In this document: positions 1 to 6,972 of the stretch, one piece after another | Layout: every line of letters begins with the position of its first letter | Position numbering within the stretch: position 1 is the stretch's first letter | Source: DAIOFH01 sp036745875 | GTDB taxonomy: Bacteria; Planctomycetota; SZUA-567 | DNA: 22,456 nucleotides | NCBI GenBank assembly: GCA_036745875.1 | Contig: DAIOFH010000060.1 | Span: 1-22,456, forward strand | Direction of reading: 5' to 3' | Notes under the pieces: model-generated | Told to the model about the DNA's origin: nothing | What the model saw: only the letters and a program-made list of their open reading frames with translations | Database searches by the model: none | Program-made: the position numbers and the translations under genes

Positions 1-91
1 AATAGAGTATAAATAATTTTACCTTCTTTTCAAACACTCAATCCCTTAGTTATATTTGTTCGGCAAAGGGAGAAAATGCCAGCAAAAACCC

Positions 92-120
92 TTTACTTTA
101 TTGGTGTATTCACGTATATT
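92..120 (+). promoter_or_regulatory. Predicted sigma70-type promoter of dnaN
   Basis: A -35-like TTTACT (92-97, 4 of 6 to consensus) is followed after exactly 17 bp by TATATT (115-120, 5 of 6), putting the transcript start near 127. That leaves a short leader before the dnaN ribosome site at 141-149. The rest of 1-155 is AT-rich; no DnaA box and no convincing gene is visible in it. Whether dnaA lies upstream cannot be seen. Confidence 0.45.
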
Positions 121-155
121 CCTCTTCACAGTTTATGGACAGAAGAGGATGCATT

Positions 156-1244
156 ATGGAATTCACAATAGCGAAAACAATTTTCTCCGAGAAACTTTCG
201 ATTATCAACTCCGTTGTTCCCGAACGTTCCGCAAGGGCGATTCTCCAAAATCTGCTCCTTATAGGAAACGAGGACAATACAATCACCCTGGCTGCCACCG
301 ATCTTGAGATTGCCCTCAAGATCACGGTCGAAGTCCAGTCGATGAAGGATCCGGAGTCCATTTTGCTACCCGCCTCCAGGCTGACCGCCCTCGTCAAGGG
401 ATCGTACTCCGACGACATTACAGTTATTGTAAACGGCGGCAAGGTGGAATTAAAGACAAAACAGGGAAAATTCCAACTCCCCGGCGTAGAAGCCATTGAT
501 TATCCGACTATCCCGGATTTCAACCCGGAAGGCGCGGTCTTTATCCATGGGGACGATTTCGCCGAAGCTGTGCAGAAAACAGTCTTCGCCACCGCCAAGG
601 GGGACACCCGCTATGCCCTAAATGGCATCTTCCTCAACATAACCGAAACATCCGCCGAGTTTGTCGCCTCGGATACCCACCGCCTTTCCCTGGTCAAAAA
701 GAAAATCCGCAATCCCGATAACAAGGCCTATGACGGAATTCTTCTCACCAAAGGCATGACCACACTCGCGCGTCTTGCCGCCGGTCAGGAGTTGTTGGAA
801 CTTAATATCACGGCAAACGAGCTCCTGGCACGCACCCCGAACGCGGTTCTCATCGTCAGGCGGGTCGAAGGCATGTTCCCGCGCTACAATGATGTTATTC
901 CTCCTAAGAGCGAAAACCACGTCACAATTGATCGCGATGAATTGATCCGCAGTCTTCATTCCATCGGACTTGTCGCGTCGGATGAAACAAAGGCTGTCCA
1001 GTTTATGACTGCCCAAGGTTTGCTCGAAGTGTCGGCTGCGAGCGACAACGGTGAAGGCACTCTTCGCCTTGACGCCGAGGTGACTGGTGCGGAAGTGACG
1101 ATCAAATTCAATTATGTCTTTGTTGTCGATGCGCTCAAAAATATCTCCGAAGACAAGGTAACTCTGCAATATAAGGATGCAGAGAGTCCTGCGCGTGTCG
1201 AAAGCGTCGATTTCCTCTATGTGATCATGCCGATCAATAGATAA
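156..1244 (+). CDS. dnaN: DNA polymerase III beta subunit (sliding clamp)
   Basis: The product (362 aa) is the ring-shaped processivity factor that encircles DNA and tethers DNA polymerase III and other enzymes in the cytoplasm. The length fits the family (about 366 aa in E. coli). It shows the usual three-domain layout: the N-terminal ARAILQNLLL segment, a middle domain with GDTRYALNGIFLN and ASDTHRLS, and the typical C-terminal ending VDFLYVIMPINR. An in-frame ATG at 135 exists, but ATG 156 is preferred: it has the ribosome site AGAAGAGGA (141-149) at 6 nt, and MEFTIAK is a normal family start. A DUF721 gene follows after 8 nt, so the two are probably co-transcribed. The reading frame is intact. 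Confidence 0.97.
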   Translation: MEFTIAKTIFSEKLSIINSVVPERSARAILQNLLLIGNEDNTITLAATDLEIALKITVEVQSMKDPESILLPASRLTALVKGSYSDDITVIVNGGKVELKTKQGKFQLPGVEAIDYPTIPDFNPEGAVFIHGDDFAEAVQKTVFATAKGDTRYALNGIFLNITETSAEFVASDTHRLSLVKKKIRNPDNKAYDGILLTKGMTTLARLAAGQELLELNITANELLARTPNAVLIVRRVEGMFPRYNDVIPPKSENHVTIDRDELIRSLHSIGLVASDETKAVQFMTAQGLLEVSAASDNGEGTLRLDAEVTGAEVTIKFNYVFVVDALKNISEDKVTLQYKDAESPARVESVDFLYVIMPINR

Positions 1245-1252
1245 AAAAAAAC

Positions 1253-1825
1253 ATGGCTGGCAAAAAGACGGTCCAGAAACGCACTCCAGCGAATATAGGT
1301 GCCCGGATAGCATTTATCAAAGACGGCTATGCCAAGGACCCGTTTGCCCCCTCCGTTGGGACCAACAAGGAACAGGATCCTGACTGGAAAAAATGGTTCA
1401 CCGAGATAGAACGCCGCCGCCATGCGTTGCACGACAGAACAAAACAAAAGATAATCCACGCCAAGGTGGAGAAAGAGGGATTTACGGAGAAAGTTGCAAG
1501 AAGGCGTTCGGAACCCGCAGCCTTGTCCGCCTTTCTGAAAAAGCAGCCGACTCACACTCCGAAAAAACAAAATACCCTGCTGGAAAGCTATCAGGAAATC
1601 ACCCGCCTTTGGAACAGTGTGGTCGGTGAGGAAATCGCTGCCGAAAGCGAATTGTATTCCTTCAAAGGCGGCACTGTCACAATCACCGTAACCAGTGGTT
1701 CCTTATTGCAGGAAATGCGGCAATTTCATATTGATGCGATCAAGGAAGACCTGCGAAACATCTGGACTCTCTCCACCCCTCTGGTAACGGTCAAACTCAG
1801 GCCAGGTAAAAAACGCGGCTCATGA
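1253..1825 (+). CDS. DUF721/DciA-like protein, candidate replicative helicase loader
   Basis: 190 aa. Residues 1-100 are basic, Lys/Arg-rich and low in complexity, and look disordered. Residues about 105-185 match the DUF721 (DciA) pattern: LWNSVVGEEIAAES, then a strand-rich segment with GGTVTITVTSGSLLQEM, then a helix and the ending TVKLRPG. DciA proteins in other bacteria help load or operate the replicative helicase DnaB, which fits a place directly after dnaN. The gene starts 8 nt after dnaN in an A-rich run with no good ribosome site, suggesting translational coupling, and its stop overlaps the hemW start as ATGA. In many genomes recF lies between dnaN and this gene; here it is absent. 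The family call rests on pattern and context, and the helicase role is inference. Confidence 0.72.
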   Translation: MAGKKTVQKRTPANIGARIAFIKDGYAKDPFAPSVGTNKEQDPDWKKWFTEIERRRHALHDRTKQKIIHAKVEKEGFTEKVARRRSEPAALSAFLKKQPTHTPKKQNTLLESYQEITRLWNSVVGEEIAAESELYSFKGGTVTITVTSGSLLQEMRQFHIDAIKEDLRNIWTLSTPLVTVKLRPGKKRGS

Positions 1826-2946
1826 CAAATCCCGGTCTCTACATCCACATTCCCTTTTGCGCTTCGCGCTGCAGCTACTGCGCGTTCTGCAGCGGTATTT
1901 ACCATGCGGAAAAAGCGACACGCTACCTCGAATGTCTTGCTGAGGAAATGGAACGCATTCCCGGAAAATCTTTTTCCACCGTCTTCATCGGCGGCGGCAC
2001 GCCAAGCGTTTTGTCCCTCTCCCAATTGAGTACACTGTTGTCCCTGATTCCCGCCGGCGATTATGAAGAGTTCACCATAGAATGCAATCCGGACTCGATC
2101 AGCCGGGAAAAGCTTTCCCTGTTTTCCAATGGCGGTGTTACGAGGATTTCTTTCGGCGCACAGACATTTTCCTCCAGGGGGCTCAGCCTGCTGGGAAGAC
2201 GCCATGATGCCGGGACGGCGGCAAAGGCGATAGAGATGGCGGTAAAAATGCCTTTCCGTTCGTGCAGCATCGATCTCATCTCCGCCTGGCCGGGAGAAAC
2301 GCTTGGGGAATTGGAAAGCGACATAGACCAAGCTGTTTCTCTCGGCGTAAAACATGTTTCCTGTTATACTCTTATTCCGGAAGAAGGAACTCCCCTTGGC
2401 GACGATATCCTTGCCGGGAAAATAACGGAAATGGGCGATGTGGAAGCCAGGGAGTTCTGGGATTGTGCCGAGGCTGCGCTTGCAGGATACGGTTTTACGC
2501 ACTATGAGACCAGCAATTTCAGCCTCGCCGGATTTGAATGCAGGCATAACGTAAACTGCTGGAAGGGGCACGAATATGTCGGACTTGGCGTGTCGGCGCA
2601 TTCGCATATGGTTGGCAGGAGGTTTGCCAATACTTCCGACTTGGCTGAGTATTTTCTATTAATAGAAAGTGGTGATAGCGCCGAAAGCGAGTCCGAGCAA
2701 TTGGACACTGACAGAAAGGCCCGTGAAACAGCGGTTTTCTGGCTGCGTCTCGCGGAGGGAATAGATGTCGAAGAATTCGCGAAAAGAAACGGCGTCTCCA
2801 TTTACGATCTCTACCGTGAAGAGCTGCCGCGACTGATAGAAATGAATAACTTGGAATTTTATACCCGCTCATCGGGCAAAACCTATTTGCGGATCACCGC
2901 GGAATTCTATCCACTGGCCGATATGGTCCTGACGGAACTGGTGTAA
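1822..2946 (+). CDS. hemW: HemW-type radical SAM protein (heme chaperone; coproporphyrinogen III oxidase-like)
   Basis: 374 aa cytoplasmic radical SAM protein. The iron-sulfur motif CxxxCxxC is seen as C13-ASR-C17-SY-C20 near the N-terminus, right after GLYIHIPF, with a fourth Cys at 23. Further family marks follow in order: GGGTPS, ECNPDS, GAQTF, DLISAWPGET, YTLIPEEGTPL, YETSNFS, and the HemW C-terminal block RHNVNCWKGHEYVGLGVSAHS. This block and the short N-terminus separate HemW, which binds and delivers heme, from the true oxygen-independent coproporphyrinogen oxidase HemN; many databases still label such proteins HemN. ATG 1822 overlaps the upstream stop by 4 nt and places HIPFC at the usual distance from the start. 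The rluD-type gene follows 5 nt downstream. Confidence 0.95.
   Translation: MTNPGLYIHIPFCASRCSYCAFCSGIYHAEKATRYLECLAEEMERIPGKSFSTVFIGGGTPSVLSLSQLSTLLSLIPAGDYEEFTIECNPDSISREKLSLFSNGGVTRISFGAQTFSSRGLSLLGRRHDAGTAAKAIEMAVKMPFRSCSIDLISAWPGETLGELESDIDQAVSLGVKHVSCYTLIPEEGTPLGDDILAGKITEMGDVEAREFWDCAEAALAGYGFTHYETSNFSLAGFECRHNVNCWKGHEYVGLGVSAHSHMVGRRFANTSDLAEYFLLIESGDSAESESEQLDTDRKARETAVFWLRLAEGIDVEEFAKRNGVSIYDLYREELPRLIEMNNLEFYTRSSGKTYLRITAEFYPLADMVLTELV
2653..2668. repeat. 16-bp perfect AT-rich palindrome inside hemW
   Basis: The 8-base arm TTTCTATT is followed without a loop by its reverse complement AATAGAAA. It lies in the coding sequence (around YFLLIES) in an otherwise GC-richer gene. No T-tract or promoter accompanies it, so it may be chance. 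Confidence 0.5.
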
Positions 2947-2951
2947 AGATT

Positions 2952-4007
2952 ATGCACGGCAATAAAGAAAGTCTATTAATCTTCTCCTGTCCGAACAGCT
3001 TGTCCGGAAAACGCCTTGACCAGGTTCTTGCAGTTCTTCTCCCCGATCATTCCCGCGCCTTTGTCAAAAAAGTCATCGACGCCGGCGGCGTTCATGTCGC
3101 CGGAAAGGAAGCGAAAAGTTCCCGGAAAATGAAGGTTGGGGAAGGAATACAGGTGCAGCTCCCCGCTCCCGATCCCCTCGACGCCAAACCGGAAGATCTC
3201 CCGCTCGAAATTCTCTATGAGGACAATGATCTCATCGTCATCAACAAACAACCGGGCATGGTCGCTCATCCGTCCATGGGCCATCGCGACGGAACGTTGG
3301 TGAATGCGTTGCTGCACCATTACGGCGACAGCCTCTCCGCCATAGGCGGCGTATTGCGCCCGGGGATAGTGCACCGGCTGGACAAGGACACGACGGGATG
3401 CCTTGTAGCCGCGAAGAACGATGCGACACATCGCAAACTGATAGAACAGTTCATGTCCCGCGCAGTAAAAAAGACCTACCTTGCCATAACTGATGGAGTC
3501 GCGAAACCGGTAACGGGGACTGTCGAAGGGCAAATCGGCAGGAACCCGAAAAATCGACAGCAGCATGCCATGTTGAAATCCGGCGGCAGGCACTCATTGA
3601 CGAATTATAGGACGCTGGAAAACTACGGCGCCCTTTCCCTGGTCGAGTGCGATTTGAAGACCGGGCGCACACATCAGGCGCGTGTGCATCTGGCGCATCT
3701 GGGAGCGCCTGTTTTGTGTGACAAGGAATACGGCAGGCAGGAGTTGTATACCAATCGCGACCTTGCCAAGGCGGTAGTGGTTTTCAGGACTGGCGAGAAA
3801 AACCCAAGGATAGGCGGCGACGAACTCTCGAAGCCGTCGCTGATTTTACTACAGAGACAGGCGCTGCATGCCTGGAAGCTGTCATTCGCCCATCCTGCCG
3901 ACGGCCGCGAACTGTCTTTCGAAGCGCCGCTGCCGGATGATATGCTGGCAATTCTGGAACCGTTGCGGATGATCAGAAAAGAAATGGAATCGCAGGGAGC
4001 ACGCTGA
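2952..4007 (+). CDS. rluD: RluD-family 23S rRNA pseudouridine synthase
   Basis: 351 aa. It isomerises specific uridines of large-subunit rRNA to pseudouridine. An N-terminal S4 RNA-binding domain (about residues 18-75: GKRLDQVLAVLLPDHSRAFVKK, then GVHVAGK) precedes the RluA/RluD catalytic domain. That domain has the signature HRLDKDTTG with catalytic Asp144, then KTYLAI, GRNPKNRQQHA and the RNA-contact block GRTHQARVHLAHLGAPVLCDKEYG. The usual Ile of RTHQIRVH is Ala here. Between CDKEYG and RQALHAWKLSFAHP there is an insertion of roughly 30 residues, which explains why it is longer than E. coli RluD (326 aa). It lies 5 nt after hemW with only a weak AAAG ribosome site, so it is probably an operon member. 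RluD is the best fit, but RluC- or RluA-type specificity cannot be excluded. Confidence 0.9.
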   Translation: MHGNKESLLIFSCPNSLSGKRLDQVLAVLLPDHSRAFVKKVIDAGGVHVAGKEAKSSRKMKVGEGIQVQLPAPDPLDAKPEDLPLEILYEDNDLIVINKQPGMVAHPSMGHRDGTLVNALLHHYGDSLSAIGGVLRPGIVHRLDKDTTGCLVAAKNDATHRKLIEQFMSRAVKKTYLAITDGVAKPVTGTVEGQIGRNPKNRQQHAMLKSGGRHSLTNYRTLENYGALSLVECDLKTGRTHQARVHLAHLGAPVLCDKEYGRQELYTNRDLAKAVVVFRTGEKNPRIGGDELSKPSLILLQRQALHAWKLSFAHPADGRELSFEAPLPDDMLAILEPLRMIRKEMESQGAR

Positions 4008-4042
4008 TGCTTCACGATTTCCATATCAAACATTCTTCCACC

Positions 4043-4051
4043 TGATATAAT
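4043..4051 (+). promoter_or_regulatory. Extended -10 promoter of the metallo-hydrolase gene
   Basis: TGATATAAT is a perfect extended -10 element (TG, one base, TATAAT). No good -35 is seen 16-18 bp upstream, as is normal for extended -10 promoters. Transcription would start near 4058, leaving a short leader that contains the ribosome site GAGGGAGATGGAG (4065-4077). Confidence 0.5.
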
Positions 4052-4084
4052 TACTGAAACCCGCGAGGGAGATGGAGAAAACCT

Positions 4085-4996
4085 ATGCGTAAACAATTTG
4101 CTGCTCTTGTTGCAGTTTTACTGGTCTGTTGTACCATAGCTTTTTCAGCCTCGCCAATGACCAAAATCGGCGATATGGAAGTGCATACCCTTGTCGATGT
4201 CGTCATGCCGTCCGACGCCAAGGTGGACGAAATGCCCATAGTCGGCATGTCCCAACAGGAAGTGGACAAACTTGTCCCGTCGGGAAAAATCACTTCACAG
4301 ATACTTGCCTTCCTGGTCAAGAAGGACGGGAAAAACTACCTTTTCGATACCGGTTTGCCTCTGGCGCAGTCCAAAGGCGTCGTTTCCTCCCTCGCGAAAA
4401 TAAATCTCGCTCCCGCCGATATCGACGCCGTTATCTTTACCCATGCGCATTACGACCATATCGGCGGCATGGTGGATGAAAACAATGAACTGGTGTATAA
4501 AAATGCCGACCATTATATGTCGGATCTGGAGTATTCCTGGTGGACCGAAGATGTGAAACGCCATTTCTACTCCGGGGACGAAGCAGCAAACGCCATGGCG
4601 CGCTCAAACCACGAAACAGTGGTCAATAGTTTGGGTGTGTTGGAAAAAGAGGAGAAAAAGCCGGTACTATTCAAGTTCGGCGAAATTGTGCTTCCCGATA
4701 TCAAGGCGTTGGACGCGCACGGCCACACTCCCGGTCACACGGTTTTCGAGTTGAAGTCCGGCGGCAGCAGCATCTTGATAGTCGGCGATATCATGCACGT
4801 TTCCGAAGTGCAGCTCCCCCGCCCTGAGATCACTGTCGTCTACGACACCAACCAGGACGAAGCGCGGGAAGCACGCCTAAAGTATTTGCAGCTCGCAGCC
4901 GAATCCGGCGTGCCTGTCGCGGGGATGCATATGCCGATTCCCGGCGTGTGGAAGGTCGAAAAAGACGGTACCGGGTATAGACTGGAAAAACCATAA
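4085..4996 (+). CDS. Exported metallo-beta-lactamase-fold hydrolase
   Basis: 303 aa. Residues 1-21 form a Sec signal peptide (MRKQ, then a hydrophobic core, probable cleavage after AFSA). The Cys pair at 15-16 does not fit a lipobox, so a soluble periplasmic protein is likely. The mature part is a metallo-beta-lactamase fold: DTG at 88-90, the metal motif HxHxDH as H120-AH122-YD124-H125, H218 in TPGHTVFEL, D235 in VGDIMH, and H282. These are the ligands expected for a two-metal site. The arrangement resembles lactonase-like (AiiA-type) and related hydrolases, but the substrate cannot be told from sequence. A strong ribosome site lies 7 nt before the ATG, and the gene has its own promoter, so it is likely a single-gene unit. 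It ends 7 bp from the convergent nuclease gene, with no terminator hairpin between. Confidence 0.87.
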   Translation: MRKQFAALVAVLLVCCTIAFSASPMTKIGDMEVHTLVDVVMPSDAKVDEMPIVGMSQQEVDKLVPSGKITSQILAFLVKKDGKNYLFDTGLPLAQSKGVVSSLAKINLAPADIDAVIFTHAHYDHIGGMVDENNELVYKNADHYMSDLEYSWWTEDVKRHFYSGDEAANAMARSNHETVVNSLGVLEKEEKKPVLFKFGEIVLPDIKALDAHGHTPGHTVFELKSGGSSILIVGDIMHVSEVQLPRPEITVVYDTNQDEAREARLKYLQLAAESGVPVAGMHMPIPGVWKVEKDGTGYRLEKP

Positions 4997-5003
4997 CAGA
5001 GGC

Positions 5004-5714
5004 CTATTGTATTGCCGCCTGTGCCAAATCGTTGTTCATGCCCCATAGACCGCGCTTGTTGTCGCGGGCGTCGACATGGTGGAGGATGTAGCGCTTGCGG
5101 TAGGCAAAAGGCTGTTTGATATATGCTTTGGCATAGCCAGCGGCAATCATCTCCTCATTGAGGATGACGCCGTCTTCCAGGTGGACATAGGCCAGGGCTC
5201 GGTCATAGAGATCTGTCTCGGAACGGTCGTACTCCAGCCAGCAGCGCCTACCTTCTGCTACGCCTTTGGCAAAACGGGTGGCAGCCTGACCAAGACGCAG
5301 CATTTCTTGTTCCCCGACCTGAATGCCCATTTCATAGATATCCAACTTCATTTTTCTGTTTATGCTGGATTCCGGTGCATCGACCCCAAGAAGACGTACC
5401 GTCTCGCCATTACTCAGTTTGATCGTATCGCCGTCAAGAACTTCCGTTATAGTCAGCCACGAATCGCCAATCGGCTTGGCACGCGGCGGGACGGGGCTTG
5501 GCTTCATCCGCATGACAGAATCGACATTCACATTGAGACGGGCGAAGACGGTGAAAACAGCGTCAGGATTTTTCCCCGACTCAGCCGCTTCGTCCTCCTG
5601 CATTGCAATAAAACCCAGGATGAAAATCCCTATTAGTGATAGGATGCTTTTCCAACTAAAAGAAAACCGCTTCGGCAATCTTTTCTTAACTTTGATTTTT
5701 CTTTTTTTGGCCAT
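5004..5714 (-). CDS. Membrane-anchored staphylococcal-nuclease-like (SNase/TNase) protein
   Basis: 236 aa. The N-terminus is very basic (MAKKRKIKVKKRLPKR) and is followed by one membrane segment at about 24-38 (ILSLIGIFILGFIAM). A linker then leads to the SNase domain at about 85-226, placed outside the membrane by the positive-inside rule. Active-site residues of the family are present: D96 in LDGDTIKL, R107 in VRLLGVDAPE, D112 and E115 in the same block, and R172 in YDRALAYV, matching Asp21, Arg35, Asp40, Glu43 and Arg87 of S. aureus nuclease. It should therefore be an active calcium-dependent nuclease cutting DNA and RNA. ATG 5714 is chosen because GGGGAGTGGGGAAA lies directly upstream; a longer frame to 5783 has no such site and would add a hydrophobic, unconserved stretch. 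It is convergent with the metallo-hydrolase gene. Confidence 0.9.
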   Translation of the reverse strand: MAKKRKIKVKKRLPKRFSFSWKSILSLIGIFILGFIAMQEDEAAESGKNPDAVFTVFARLNVNVDSVMRMKPSPVPPRAKPIGDSWLTITEVLDGDTIKLSNGETVRLLGVDAPESSINRKMKLDIYEMGIQVGEQEMLRLGQAATRFAKGVAEGRRCWLEYDRSETDLYDRALAYVHLEDGVILNEEMIAAGYAKAYIKQPFAYRKRYILHHVDARDNKRGLWGMNNDLAQAAIQ

Positions 5715-5808
5715 TTTCCCCACTCCCCTACGAAATGCATATATCATATAGAAGAATAGGAAAACGCGTGCCGAAATCAACATCTACCGGAAAATAGCGC
5801 GGTTTATC

Positions 5809-5836
5809 TTGCAAAAATGCCACTAATTACTATCAT
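5809..5836 (+). promoter_or_regulatory. Possible promoter of the receiver-PAS gene
   Basis: TTGCAA (5809-5814, 4 of 6) and TATCAT (5831-5836, 5 of 6) are separated by 16 bp, giving a start near 5843. The -10 overlaps the beginning of the periodic TTCA repeat. The divergent nuclease gene starts at 5714, so this 188-bp spacer must hold promoters for both directions; no clear minus-strand promoter was found. Confidence 0.35.
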
Positions 5837-5872
5837 TATTCACTATTCCATTGTTCATATTTCATTATTCAC
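5833..5872. repeat. AT-rich intergenic repeat with about 7-bp periodicity
   Basis: An 11-bp direct repeat, TCATTATTCAC, occurs at 5833-5843 and again at 5862-5872. Between the copies, TTCA-like tetramers recur at about 5839, 5846 (TTCC), 5853, 5861 and 5868, that is every 7-8 bp. It lies between the divergent nuclease and receiver-PAS genes. It could be a low-complexity repeat of a kind scattered in some genomes, or an operator. Confidence 0.5.
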
Positions 5873-5902
5873 AGCGGCTATGCCGGCGGGAGGCGGGATT
5901 TT

Positions 5903-6847
5903 ATGGATCAGGACACAGAAAAACCATTTGTCTGGATTATCGACTCGCCACGGTCGCCATTGGCCGGTTCGCTATATGCCTTTGAGGATTCGGTTGAATA
6001 TCGGTATTTTTCTCATGGCGAGCCGCCGTCCCCGGACCTTACCCAGCCGGACGCCGTCTTTTTTTCAGCCGAAATCGAAGGCGGTCCGGAGGGAGGATTA
6101 TTTAGCGCACTGGTGGAGCATTACCCCGCCATCCCGCTCATCGCCATTACCAAGGTCAGGAGCCTGACGCAGGCTGTGGCATTTTTCCGGGCGGGCGCGC
6201 TGGATTATCTTTCCCTTCCTCTCGACCCCAATGAAGTTGCCGAGCGCCTGGACGCAGCCCTGACCCGGATTGCCAACCTGGTCGCGGCGGCGGTGACTGT
6301 GGAACTCGAAGCGCTTGGCGACGAATTGGACACGGAGCTTCTGTCCGCGCTTCGGGAAGACGGAGGCGGACCGGAACCGGAGTTTGCGGAATTGGCTGAC
6401 GATCTTGGCGAAATTGATGAAATCGACGACTCGGATGAAATAGAGGCTGTGCCGGTGGACGGTCTGCCTATTCCGTCGTTATGGGAAGAGCTGCCATGCG
6501 GCTTACTGGTCTTTGACTCCCAGGCAAACCTGGTATATGCCAATGCCTCCGCATTTACGCTTCTTGGTTTCGACAGTATGGGCGAGTTGCAGGACGTGCT
6601 AGAAAACAAGCGTTCGGAATTCAACGCCCTGGCAATGAACAAAAAACCCCTCCCTGACAATAAATGGCCTCATATCGCGGCAGTCAAGACGAGGACCGAA
6701 CGCCATGCGACAATCTCCATCGAACGTACCGACAAAACACGGGTCTGGCTGCGGATGGATTGTCTCCCTCACCTCGCTGATGGCGCACTCGCGCGCCTGA
6801 CCATGACCCTGGTCAATATGACCGGCGAAATGCCCAAAGGAAAATGA
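5903..6847 (+). CDS. Degenerate receiver domain - acidic linker - PAS protein
   Basis: 314 aa, cytoplasmic. Residues 8-122 have the length and pattern of a response-regulator receiver domain: WIIDSP, PDAVFFSAEIEGG, PLIAITK, an AVAFFRAGALDYLSLPLDPNEV helix-strand-helix end. The working residues are changed: the phosphate-accepting Asp is Ser55, the conserved Lys before Pro is Leu105, and only one acid (D14) remains at the N-terminal pocket, while Thr83 is kept. It should therefore not be phosphorylated in the usual way. Residues about 155-185 are a strongly acidic linker (GEIDEIDDSDEIE). Residues 192-305 look like a PAS domain (LPCGLLVFDSQANLVYANASAFTLLGF). No kinase, cyclase or DNA-binding output domain is present. 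ATG 5903 follows the ribosome site GGGAGGCGGGA. The partner is unknown. Confidence 0.75.
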   Translation: MDQDTEKPFVWIIDSPRSPLAGSLYAFEDSVEYRYFSHGEPPSPDLTQPDAVFFSAEIEGGPEGGLFSALVEHYPAIPLIAITKVRSLTQAVAFFRAGALDYLSLPLDPNEVAERLDAALTRIANLVAAAVTVELEALGDELDTELLSALREDGGGPEPEFAELADDLGEIDEIDDSDEIEAVPVDGLPIPSLWEELPCGLLVFDSQANLVYANASAFTLLGFDSMGELQDVLENKRSEFNALAMNKKPLPDNKWPHIAAVKTRTERHATISIERTDKTRVWLRMDCLPHLADGALARLTMTLVNMTGEMPKGK

Positions 6848-6854
6848 GTACAGA

Positions 6855-6872
6855 TTCTCTGTGTTCTCTGTG
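6855..6872. repeat. Perfect 9-bp tandem repeat (TTCTCTGTG x2)
   Basis: TTCTCTGTG at 6855-6863 is repeated without a gap at 6864-6872 and followed by GGCG and a run of eight A. This looks like non-coding repeat sequence and supports treating 6848-6972 as a spacer instead of as the start of the next gene. Confidence 0.6.
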
Positions 6873-6915
6873 GCGAAAAAAAATTCGATTCCAGGAAAGA
6901 GGCTCCTATTTTCGG

Positions 6916-6944
6916 TATACAGGTTTTTCTGTAGCCGCTATAGT
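6916..6944 (+). promoter_or_regulatory. Possible promoter of the UbiA-like gene
   Basis: TATACA (6916-6921, 4 of 6 to TTGACA) and TATAGT (6939-6944, 5 of 6 to TATAAT) are 17 bp apart, placing the start near 6951, just ahead of the ribosome site at 6956-6965. It would let the UbiA-like, ligase-like and nuclease genes be transcribed apart from the receiver-PAS gene. Confidence 0.3.
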
Positions 6945-6972
6945 TATAGATGTCTGGAGGAGGAGTTCCAAT

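Noticed and set aside
1..155. Replication origin next to dnaN
   Set aside because: The stretch is AT-rich, but I see no DnaA boxes (TTATCCACA-like) or repeated 9-mers, so an origin cannot be supported here.
56..307. 83-codon open frame upstream of and overlapping dnaN
   Set aside because: It overlaps the dnaN start in another frame, crosses the predicted dnaN promoter and has no recognisable content.
1726..2607. 293-codon open frame on the minus strand
   Set aside because: Antisense to hemW, whose motifs are all intact; composition is that of a shadow frame.
4101..4140. Lipoprotein signal in the metallo-hydrolase (Cys pair at 15-16)
   Set aside because: Val or Cys precedes the cysteines where a lipobox needs Gly, Ala or Ser, and a normal signal-peptidase-I site follows.
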